DNA of 64,000 nucleotides from assembly GCA_036320915.1 (NCBI GenBank), contig JAXBDG010000004.1, forward strand, positions 2,876,053 to 2,940,052. Reading direction: 5' to 3'. Below, piece after piece: positions 49,915-62,160 of this stretch. This DNA is from Linnemannia elongata (lineage: Eukaryota > Mortierellomycota > Mortierellomycetes > Mortierellales > Mortierellaceae). The notes beneath the pieces were generated by a model. It was not told the origin of the DNA. It searched no databases and saw only the letters and a list, made by a program, of their open reading frames with translations. Made by a program: the position numbers and the translations under genes. Numbering within the stretch: the first letter of the stretch is position 1; every line of letters begins with the position of its first letter.

Positions 49915-52900
49915 ATGGCTGCACCTCATCATTCCATACCCCTCCCCACTCCACTCCCCACCCTCCACACTCCCCTCCCCTCTGTCCTTACTTCTTCCTC
50001 TCCTTCCTCCTCCTCTTCTCCTTCTTCTTCAACAACACTTCCTACTTCTTCGCTTTCTTCTTCATCGTCATCATCGTCATCGTCAACGTCAATATCACAA
50101 AAGTCAATATCAACATTCAAGGCAACAACAAGGACTTCTGCTCACACTTCAACAGAATCAACGTCCTCGACCTCCTCCTTCTCCTTGCTCGACTCTGCCT
50201 CTTCCTTTGTCTTTCTCACCATGGCTGATACCGACCTCGACCTCGACCTCTCTATGCCTCAACAACAACAACTACAGCAACAACAGGAGCAGGAACAGTC
50301 CCATCATAATCATCATCCATCACAAGCGCCACCACCTGACGATGACCACGAGCAGGACCTGTCCTTTGTCTCTGTCTCACAAGAGTCTCTCGTCGATGTC
50401 TCCTTTCCGTTCTCCGAGGACCGACTCGACAAGACTCTCGCTTTCCCCGTTGATGACCCTACGATCGATGTTACAACGAAAGAGCTTCTTTATGATCAAG
50501 ACCAGGACGACAATGACGATACCCTGGAGGATGCTACAGCGGGGGGAGGAGGAGCGGGAGGACAGGACTATCATATTGTCCAGCGATACCACGATGACCA
50601 AGATGAGGGCGATGATGCGCATGATGTGCAGGAGGAGACTTTTGAGTATGAGGTACCACAAGCAATAGGGACGCCACCATTGTCCCAGAGTGCCGATCCA
50701 CAGCAATTGATCCATCAGGAGGTGCACCTTCAGGAGGAGGATACCGACAGGGAGCAGGACAACAGCAACACCCAGGAGGAGGAGCAACACCAGTCCTCTG
50801 ACGCTCTTCCCTTGTCCATCGTCACTTCATCATCATTATCGTTGTCATCACCACTATCCCCCTCCCACCACCGACAACAACTGCAACAACTATTACCGCC
50901 CCTCCCCATCAACGATACCTCATCCTCCTCTCCTTCTCCTTCGACAACCACTCCTACCTCCCCCTCACCACGCTCACCTTCCTCGCCCTCGTCATCTTCC
51001 TCACCAAGACAGCGCATGCATCAGCAGATCCCTCACAAGATCACAATACCTACCCAACTTCAACAAAAACAACAGCGCTCATTACCTGCTTCTGCTGCAA
51101 CACCTCCCCCACTCCACCCCAACCATCACTTCAGCAGCAACAGTAACATTCGCCACTCTCAAATGGGCGCTGGACCTTCATCTTCCTCCTCCTTTGACGC
51201 CACTCCCATGCAACCTTCGCCTTCAGACAATCACAGCAACAACAACTACAATCACAGGATCCGACATGTCTCCAGTTCCAACCGTCTATCCAGAGCGCCC
51301 AAGCGCGAGCCGTCTCTACCTTTCCCTGAGCCTGCTGTTCTCCCTGCTCTCCCCCCGTTGATCCCCGTATCAAGGATCACCTCGCCCACTTCCCCCTCTG
51401 GATCTATGTCCACTTCAGCAACACCAGCGACACCTGTATCAGCGTCCCTCGCTGGTAGAATGAAAGGACACTCCCTCACATCGATCGCTGTCCATGATTC
51501 GAGAACAGCATTGGCGACCGAATCAAGGATGGTTCCATCCAGTTGGCCAGCAGACCCCAATTCAACTGAGACAGGAAAGGTACCAACAAGGGAACCCAAT
51601 ACCGAGCCAACAGCATCCTCCGGACCAACACCTTCTTCAGGACAAGAACCAACGACGCCATCCACTGTCATCACTCCTCCAGAGGACGACAATATCAAAA
51701 ATACCCAGGATAATGGCAATTACAAAAACACAAACACGGAGGCCGAGGCCAATGCTGGAGAGACTGACGACTCTTCATCATGGCCAGAGCACCCTCGCCA
51801 GTTCCTAGAGCGAGTCAAGGAAACAGTGTCCAAGGCTGAGCTCGGAACCCTCTTGTCCAAAGGGTCCGATTCATTCCATCAAGCCGTTCTTAGGATCCAT
51901 ATGGAATCGTTTGACTTTAGGCGAGATCCTATCGACCTAGCTCTTCGGTACGTATTGGCTTTTTTCTATATGTATGCTTGTATATCGTAAAAAAGGGAAT
52001 ATAATCTCGCTCATGCGCAGGAGGTGGGAGCCAGTTAGTTATTTTCGTATCAATTATATCTTTCTGAGCACGTCCAACTTTAGCCCCGGTCCCTTTCTAA
52101 CTCTGTGGAACTATTTGTAGAAAGTTTCTTTTAGACTTTCATTTCCCCAAGGAGGCACAACAAATCGATCGAGTCCTCGAAGCATTCGCCGGCCAGTACC
52201 ACGCATGCAATCCCCATCTCTTTCGTTCATCAGGCAAGTGTTTTTGTTAAACCTACAGCATGGACTCACACTTTTTGAATCATCTTGACGATGGGTAACT
52301 GCAAGCTGTGCCAAATTAGAGATGAAATTTGAACGTTCCTATCTAACCAACCAACCGACCCCCTTGCTCTCTTTTGTTTTTTCTACCGCCACAACGTGGT
52401 CTAATTGTGACCTTCTAGATGTTGTTTATACGATCGCATTTTCACTCATGCTCCTCCATACCGATGCCCATAACAAGAACGTCCGCTACAAGATGTCAAA
52501 GGATCAATATGTCCGTCAGGCGAAAAGCATCGATGGCGTCAATACCATCCCCGCTGATATTCTGGAGGTACAGTCGATTGACGTTGGTTTTCACATCTAC
52601 GATAGAGATTGTTCATTCGTGCATTCTAACTGACTTTTTTGATCTTGACACCACCATATAGGTCCTTTACGATAATATCACATATTTGAAGTTTGTCTAT
52701 GCAGAGGATGAGATGGACGTGGACGGACAAAGGATTGCAGAGGTTCAGACTACCAGTGGATCATGGTTCCCTCGTCGACGGACCGCCAGCAATCAGCGAG
52801 CCGACTCTTACAACATGATCCGACACGTACGTCTCCCTTTCAATTCTGGACAACAACTGTCTTTTGGTTAGTCAACGTTCAAGCGGTTCAAAGTACTCGC

Positions 52901-54974
52901 TCATTAATATTTCTTTTTGGTTTCTGAAAAATAGGGAAGTATTGCACATTTGGCACCAGATCTCACGGATTTGATACCCTTTCGCTGGCCGTATTACTGG
53001 AAGGGCACGATCGAAATGGTCGATAACGTGCAGATCAACAACCAGTTCACAAGGGCACCCCTCATCTATGTCCCGGGATTGCGAACCAGAGGACAAGGAC
53101 ACTATATATCCCACGAACCAGCAAATCTCGGACTAGGAGCACACTCTATCCGGCCAGAGACCATGATTCATCTTGAAGGCGACCGGGATCCAACATCAGA
53201 GGCAGTACGACGATACAACGACAATGTAGTCGTGTCTCAGGATGGCGGTGCTGAGCTCAAGATTGTCAAATTTGGTGTTCTTTCGCGCAAGATTGACGTC
53301 GAGAACGGCAAGAAGAGTGCCGTCAGAGGCTGGAGGGATTTAGGTATTATTTTGAGCGGTTCTCAACTCTTATTCTTTACCGACACTACTTGGTTCCAGC
53401 AGCAACGCGCCTCTAATGTTGGATTCAACCCACAAGCCCCACCGGAGGAGGATGGATACTTTGCATCGGAAATGCATGGCGGTTCACCTTCGATGCCCCA
53501 GGCTCTGATCTCGACTCTGGACTCCATCGCAGTGATCGACAGCAGCTACCAAAAATACCCTCACGTGTTTCGCCTTGTCTGTCCGAACGGCAAGCAATAC
53601 CTCTTCAGAGCGGACTCGGAGCACGAGATGAATGACTGGATGGCAAAGATCAACTATGCCTCAGCCTTCAAGACTGCTGGCGTCCGACTCCGCAACTACC
53701 GGGTCGCATGGGCGGACGACGTATTTTGGATCAAGGATGAGCAGGGTCGGCACCAACTGCGGAGACGACAAAAGGCAGGATCACCGGTTCGAGCTGAACC
53801 ACTGGACGGGCGTTCACAATTACTGCAGGCAAAAATGAAGGATATCGATCGCCAAATCAATGCCTGCTCGGCTTCCTTGGCCGCTGAGCTCCGTCTCGCT
53901 CGTGGACTTGAAGTGATGATTCCTCTACAGAGCACAACCCGCCAAAAGATTGTCCAGAGTGCGACCGTTGTCGGCAAGCGTTTGCGACAGTTAATGTTGG
54001 AGCGGACCAAATTGGATTGCTTCCGTACTGTCCTTGAGCGTGACTTGGCAGTCATCTCCGCCGAGCGCCCAGCATTTGGATCAGGCAAGCATTCCCTTCA
54101 TGGACTGGGCGTCAGTCTATTCGGGAACGAAAGCCTTTCAGGAACGACAGACTATAGTAATACCTCGGTGGACTCGAGCACACTTCGGTCTGGGGCTGAT
54201 GGTCTTGGACAAGATCCGGATGATCTCAACTATACCAAAACATTGCGACAGCACCCGTCCATGCCATCGGATCAACAAAACCCGTCGAGCCATCATCCTT
54301 CCAGTCCCAGTATGAACGACCACATGGATCACATCAAGGACGAGTACGTTCTGGACTCGACCAGAACTAGCCAGAGCAGCAACAGGAGTATGAAAGGGCC
54401 GATCCGATCTCGACTCCATGTTCCCGACTTGCAGAGGACGGTCAGCGAGAATGCCATCGATGACGGTCGCCGATCCCAGGTCACCAACAATGCAGAGATA
54501 CCCATGGGACCGATGGCGATCCAAGCAGCAATTATAGATGCTGCTCGCGGGACACAAGGGACTATTCCTAGCACCATGTCGAGTCCAGATCCCAACCAGT
54601 ATCAGAACCCTGGTGGTCTCTCTCCTACCCAGGCTTCGTCTCAGCAACACAGCCAGTTTCCCAATAGCCCGACCACTGGACCTGCTTTATTGTCACCAGA
54701 GACGTCAGCGGGACGATCCCACACTCGATCCCGTGCGCTGTCGATGCCAGGACAGCGTCCCAACATGATGCCAAGAACAGTGTCGATCTACTCAAGCAGT
54801 TCCCAGACAGCCAATCGACTGAAGCAGATATTTGAGCAAGGTCTGGGTCATTTCAAGTGGGGATCCTCCAACAAGTCGAACCTTGGGTCTTCGTTAAAGA
54901 CAAACACGTTGTTTCCCTCTAGCGCCAATGACAGTGATCCGGCCTTTGTCCCTGAGAGTACTTCTCGGTCCTAA
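49915..54974 (+). CDS. ARF guanine-nucleotide exchange factor, Sec7-PH (Syt1/Sec74-like)
   Basis: Five exons: 49915..51947, 52121..52233, 52419..52567, 52662..52826, 52935..54974, giving 1499 aa. The open frame runs back to a GTG at 49798; 49915 is its first ATG. A second ATG at 50221 has a better CACCATGG context and is an alternative. Residues 1-630 are low-complexity Ser/Pro/Gln/Asp. The Sec7 domain (about 635-800) has FHFPKEAQQIDRVLEAF with the catalytic Glu, and MLLHTDAHNKNVRYKM. A PH domain follows at about 930-1060, ending EHEMNDWMAKINYA, then a coiled coil (about 1110-1190) and a disordered tail. Such proteins load GTP on ARFs at Golgi or endosomal membranes. Intron 2 uses a GC donor (G|GCAAGT at 52234). 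Confidence 0.9.
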
Positions 54975-55509
54975 CATATGCCCGCATCTTGTATCTAGCT
55001 ATATAAAGTCGATCCCGTATGGGTCTTGTTCCCTTTTGCAATTATGTATGTGTTTCTCTTCCCTGTGTGTTTTACAGCTGCTGAATTGTGCGTTGTTTCG
55101 CCCACGATGAACAAACGACCAGGATTGTTTCTTCCCAGAACCTCCCCTTTCTTTTTCCTTTCTTCTTCTCAAGAGACCCACCAATACACGCATTCATGAT
55201 ATCACAACCCCTTGGACTTGGACCAAAACGCCGGGTCATTTTTTTTTCTCGTACTCTATGTTCCGATTGGGGTGGAGCAGACACACACAGACAACAGACA
55301 ACCTTCTACATACAATGGTACACCTCTAACCTAGCCACACTTGATAAGTCCACATACCTCAATGGCTTTTATTAAATGAAACGTAATTGAACATCTAATA
55401 TCAACAATGAACAGCCCCAGCAAGGGGCGCCTGATGCGTAGCGTAATGGTTAATGCTGTGGAGGTGGGGTGGGGCGAAAGAGCTCTTGTGGCCAGGAGAA
55501 GTCTGTCAT
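54975..55509. other. Convergent intergenic region, 3' side of the TnpB/Fanzor-type relic
   Basis: 535 bp. It contains a GCCCC/GGGGC hairpin (55414-55428) and a box-A-like, D-arm-like segment (55439-55459). No protein-coding gene seen. Confidence 0.5.
55414..55428. other. GC hairpin downstream of the TnpB/Fanzor-type relic
   Basis: GCCCC, loop AGCAA, GGGGC, about 80-95 bases past the stop codon of the relic. This is where TnpB/Fanzor elements carry the guide RNA scaffold, but nothing in the sequence proves that here. Confidence 0.4.
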
Positions 55510-56075
55510 CTATTGTAAAGCTGCACGAGCCATATTGTGCGCCCCGTTATGGTCACGGTCCCTGGCTCGGTTGCATTGTGTGCATTGGATGGAGCGACGG
55601 TCCATGGTGACATGGTCCTCACTCTTGGTGTGGCATTGACAGCACGATTTGGATGTGAAGTACTCGTCTGCCGACACGATCACAAACCCCAAGGCCTCCA
55701 ACTAAATTTATGCAAGGCAAGAGAAGAAGAGAAAAGGTAAGCATTGGGGTTGATACGTCTTTTTGCTACACAATAATACAACAGCGGAGAAAGTAAATAT
55801 CAATATGCTTACCTTGGTCTTCAGCTTCTTGAAGAACTGCAAATGTCGAATAGGCCGACCGGGCCTGGATGTGAAGTTGCCATCGCCAGCAACAAACAAG
55901 GGGCGCACCCCTTCGTCTCGCTCTCTCCACTTGCCCTTGATTCCACACGAGCGGATGACGGCACCGACAGCCTTGTTTAGGGGAGCGTTCTGAGCCTACT
56001 TCAGATTCCTTTTCTTGACTATAGATATAATGGAGCCGTAGAAGGCTCGAAGCCGCTAGACACCGAAAGTTTTAC
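55510..56075 (-). pseudogene. TnpB/Fanzor-type RNA-guided nuclease (OrfB zinc-ribbon family), 5'-truncated relic
   Basis: Two joined segments read cleanly: 55813..55995 (61 codons) and 55510..55701 (63 codons plus TAG), with AAG|GTAAGC donor, TTTAG acceptor and phase 0. They encode LFVAGDGNFTS, then EYFTSKSCCQC, then CTQC, then DRDHNGAHNMA. This is the OrfB pattern: a zinc ribbon of two CxxC pairs followed by the RuvC-III Asp and GAxN. Reading on upstream in the same frame gives RLRAFYGS and KKRNLK-type sequence, interrupted by in-frame TAGs at 55996-55998 and 56056-56058. Similarity fades at about 56075, exactly where the F-box ORF ends. The RuvC-I half is absent, so it cannot be an active nuclease. 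The TAG at 55996 could instead be a splice acceptor. The exact subgroup (Fanzor1, Fanzor2 or a related fungal OrfB family) is not settled. Confidence 0.72.
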
Positions 56076-56077
56076 AT

Positions 56078-57691
56078 TTATTTAGAGGATGAAGAAAGAA
56101 CTCTTACATAGCTAACGATGCCAAACCGAACATACTTCAAAGAAGACAATGAACCAATCGCATCACCTACAATTCTCTTGAAATGAGCACTGCACCAGCC
56201 TGGGGAATCATCACCGAAGGCTAGATACACCTCACGCCAACCGGGCTTAAAAATGTAGGCCTGAGGGTCATTGTAATCTTCAAACTCTGGGTCCCATTCA
56301 ATATTCTCTCCCGCGAGTGTGAATCCATTGAACGTCACACTCTCCAGGCCCGGACATGTCACCAGTTTATCTAGAAATAGCAACGGTTGTCGACGGTCAC
56401 ACGGTTCTCGGTAAAAGTGCACCGCCACCGCCAGATGTTTGAGTTGCCTGCACTGCTCCAGGATTGTGCCCAAGTTGCTGAAGGAATCCCGATAGTTATC
56501 GTCACGAATGTCCAGCTCCAGGGTCTCGAGACAGTCCCGGTGCACTGACAAAGCCTCCATGAAAGTGTTGTCCAGCCTCAATCCACGCAGCGAGGCATGG
56601 ACCAAGTGTCCTGGAGCGCAAGCGTTGAGGAGGTGAAGAGCAGTAACACCCCATTGATGAAGCCGCCAAGTTTTCTCTTCCCAGTCGTTGCCATGCTTAA
56701 TCGTTTGCAGGCGTGGGCAGGACTTACGCAAAGTCAGACCCAGTGCCTTGCCCGTACTCCCCAAGAGGTCTCCAAACACAGCGGTCTCCAGAGCAGGAGC
56801 AACGTCAAGTAACCAATAGAGCGTCAGCGGGCAACGATTATGCTCAACTTCCAGATGGAGCGTCTTGAGCTTGGTAAGCCTAATACGCCTACACATCTGC
56901 TCCATCATCTCAAACTCTTCGACTCCTGTTTCCATCGATTCAAACTCCTCGACTCCTGTTTCCATCGACTCAAACTCCTCGACTCCTGTTTTCATCGACG
57001 TTATAACCGTATATCGTGACTTGCCCGAGTCAACCCGTTTTGAGTGTTTGAGTACAATGGAGTCGCAGCGGATCAAGCGGAGCTCCCCGAGGTGTCCTGC
57101 ATTCTTGGCCAAGGCGCGGTAAAGATGATCGGTAAGAAAGGTCCAGTCCTTGAGACCCAGGTATCGCAGTCGTTCGAGAGATAAAATACTCGCAAAGTCC
57201 TTCAACTTCTCCCGTGATGAGTTCTCGCGGGTTCGCGCCCAATGAAGCACACGCAGTTCCGGGTTGGCGAGGATCAAGCGTTTAGCCCAAGTGCTGTCAA
57301 CGGAGGCAGACAGACGGAGCTCTTGAAGGCGAGAGCAATAGAGCTCTGGCGACTCGCGCATTCGACCCAATTGCTTATAACAGCTTGAGAGGTCGAGGAA
57401 GCGAATGTACGAGCTGTTTTTCTGGACAATATCGACAGGAATGTCGTACTCTGCATTGCCCATACATTTGTAGGCGTTGCCGAGAGACTTGACGGCGGAT
57501 TCGACATAGACGGACCATAGGAGAGGTGTAAGGGTTGTGCGGAAGAGACGGTTGACGGATATGGCTGCGAGGAGATCTTTTGGTTTTAAGAGCCAGACGT
57601 CCTCGTAGGCTAAATGTACAGATTCCCAGAGTGGGATAAACTGGCCGATGGCGAGAACGATTTCGTAGAGGGAAAGTGGATGCGTGTTCAT
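56078..57691 (-). CDS. F-box/LRR-like protein
   Basis: Single-exon frame of 537 aa. The open frame reaches 57703 only through TTG, so I start at the first ATG, 57691. The N-terminus (LSLYEIVLAIGQFIPLW, then LLAAISVNRLFRTTLTPLLW) fits an F-box-type helical pair. Irregular LRR-like segments follow: IRFLDLSSCYKQL, LRYLGLKDWTFL, LKTLHLEVEHN, LRGLRLDNTFM and LETLELDIRDDN. Similar F-box/LRR proteins are numerous in Mortierella-like fungi and are presumed SCF substrate adaptors. An internal 10-residue repeat (TGVEEFESME type) occurs three times. The stop lies about where the TnpB/Fanzor-type relic begins, so the C-terminus may have been set by that insertion. Confidence 0.75.
   Translation of the reverse strand: MNTHPLSLYEIVLAIGQFIPLWESVHLAYEDVWLLKPKDLLAAISVNRLFRTTLTPLLWSVYVESAVKSLGNAYKCMGNAEYDIPVDIVQKNSSYIRFLDLSSCYKQLGRMRESPELYCSRLQELRLSASVDSTWAKRLILANPELRVLHWARTRENSSREKLKDFASILSLERLRYLGLKDWTFLTDHLYRALAKNAGHLGELRLIRCDSIVLKHSKRVDSGKSRYTVITSMKTGVEEFESMETGVEEFESMETGVEEFEMMEQMCRRIRLTKLKTLHLEVEHNRCPLTLYWLLDVAPALETAVFGDLLGSTGKALGLTLRKSCPRLQTIKHGNDWEEKTWRLHQWGVTALHLLNACAPGHLVHASLRGLRLDNTFMEALSVHRDCLETLELDIRDDNYRDSFSNLGTILEQCRQLKHLAVAVHFYREPCDRRQPLLFLDKLVTCPGLESVTFNGFTLAGENIEWDPEFEDYNDPQAYIFKPGWREVYLAFGDDSPGWCSAHFKRIVGDAIGSLSSLKYVRFGIVSYVRVLSSSSK
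56910..56999. repeat. 30-bp tandem repeat, three copies, inside the F-box gene
   Basis: Units at 56910-56939, 56940-56969 and 56970-56999 differ at one or two bases. In frame they encode three copies of a Met-(Glu/Lys)-Thr-Gly-Val-Glu-Glu-Phe-Glu-Ser/Met decapeptide. Confidence 0.9.
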
Positions 57692-59279
57692 CGTGAGCGG
57701 CAAAGAAGGAGCGAGGCAAGTTTTTTTTTTCTTGTGCCTGGCACAAACGCCTTTCTTTTATTCAATTATCAATGAACACTCGCATAATGCCACTACTAAA
57801 AGGCGAGAGATGAAATGGATGTGGTAGCGGTGGCAAGGGGATGAGGATGTGGGAATGATGGCAAAGATAAGGTGTGTAAGCGGGTCTGGGAGCTGTGGCA
57901 AAGAAGAGGGCGAGAAAGGAAGGAGTGTGGTGGCAAAGGAGGGGGATAATTTAGCACCGAATTGCGAAAGGTAACAAAATGAAGGAAAGAACAACAAACA
58001 AACAGCGAATGCTAACAAACGAAGCAAGGTTCCCTCTTGGCTTTCAATTTATTCAGATTACAACACACACATATTTTATCAGACCTGTTACCGTTAAGCA
58101 CAGTGTACTTTCTTTTGCATTGCTCTAGTGCGAAGAATGTCACTTTTCGATCAGACATCGACCACCTTGTCGATAACCACACCTACAACAACCCTACCTC
58201 AGAACGTCCACTGTGAACATCTCCTAGGCTCCTTGTATTATGCAGCCTAGGAGCCTTGGAAAGTAACACCTGCGCTTTCTTGAAAAAAACGAATTCACGT
58301 GTTCAGACTTCCTCACGTTGGCTGTTGAGAGGTGAAGATGCTTGGCACCTCTTCTTTCCCACACCATATCACCTTTCACTTCTTGCTGTCATCTAGAAAG
58401 TGAGAGTGACCAAAGGGGCGGGGGCATGGTGCAACTTTGTAAGGAGTGAAAGAGAGGGACGTAGATCTATATTTTGGTATTGATTGACTATTGAGAAGAA
58501 AATCATACTGGTCAGGGCGCAAAATGTTCCCTTTTCTTCCATACTCATTTCATACTCAATCGGGTGCACCCTCCGTCCTCCGCAAAAGACGCACGCACGA
58601 GAGGGCGAGTAAAAGATGATATGAAGAAAAAAGAAGCAAAAGAAGATGAAGCGAGAAGAGTGTGAACATATGGTTAGTTTGCTGAACTTTTTTGGGGTGT
58701 GACATATGGCACAATATGTCCAAGCAAGAAACGTCTCAATGCTTTCGTTTGCACCACACAAGCTGTTGGACAAGTGGGTGCATATGTTGTCGTTTGTTAG
58801 GCAAGGAGTAAAAGCAGAAGGGAGGTCTTTTTTATTCTTTGTATAAAAGAGATCTCTCTATGTTTCTAAACGATAAGCTGATTACATGGCAGAGTGAATG
58901 CTAGGTGTGTGAATGTTGATCGGAAATGAAAATGGTAAGGACAGTGTGGGAGTGAGCCGATTTTAGCCCCCCCCCCCCATTGTTTTGTTTCCCACGCAGA
59001 GCATGGATAAAAGAACATAGCGTTGCTTCCTTGGACACCCTTTCACACAGACACGCGTAAAGTACGACAAAGAACAACTCGATCGCGTAGAGAAGACTTG
59101 TTTTTCTCTCTCTCTGCTCTCTTCTCGAAGTCTAAAGAAGGCTAAGAGACAAAACGGATCGACGTGAAAATGAAACGCTCACACTCTATCAGTCTCACTC
59201 GCTGATGAATCGCTTTGATCACAACGGCAACCAAGAAAGGATAGACCATGGCAGTTGATGGTCCCGTTTCCACGTGGAC
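57692..59279. other. Region without a recognisable gene
   Basis: About 1.6 kb upstream of the F-box gene. It contains a C12 run (58967-58978). No conserved protein or tRNA seen. A repeated CTAGG/CCTAGG-type motif near 58224-58255 is unexplained. Confidence 0.5.
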
Positions 59280-59464
59280 TCTGTCGTGCAGTGCTTCCCT
59301 TTCACTTCTCTCCTTCTCTGTCCCGCTCTACTTCCCTTTCACTCCACTCTATCTCGGTCGCGCTCTGCTTCCCTTTCAATTCTTTCTTTCTTTGTCGTGC
59401 TCAGCTTCTCTTTCATTTCTATCTTTCTCTGTCGTGCTCTGCTTTACTTTCACTTGTCCCACTT
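59280..59464. repeat. 37-bp tandem minisatellite, five copies
   Basis: Units begin at 59280, 59317, 59354, 59391 and 59428, with exactly 37-bp spacing. Consensus begins TCTGTCGTGCTCTGCTTCCC and continues with TTTCA plus a pyrimidine-rich segment. Because 37 is not a multiple of three, the array is open in all three plus frames only by composition; it is not a protein repeat. Confidence 0.85.
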
Positions 59465-59639
59465 ATCTTTCTTCACTTTTTCTACTTTCTCACCCCATTT
59501 TTGAGAGTGCGACTGCGCGTGTTTGTGCATGTGTGTTGCTTGATTCGAGGCGGGGTGAAGATGACGAGGGTGTACGTGCGTATGTGTATATGTGTTGATT
59601 CGAAGGCTGGGCGGTTGTGTTGAAGTAGGGAAGGGTAGA

Positions 59640-62159
<2,520 letters not shown>

Positions 62160-62160
<1 letters not shown>

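Noticed and set aside
55431..55510. tRNA gene
   Set aside because: Box A and a short D-arm-like hairpin are present, but there is no box B (GGTTCGANNC), no anticodon stem and no acceptor stem.
59280..59464. CRISPR-like array
   Set aside because: The 37-bp units are contiguous with no unique spacers between them, and the genome is eukaryotic.
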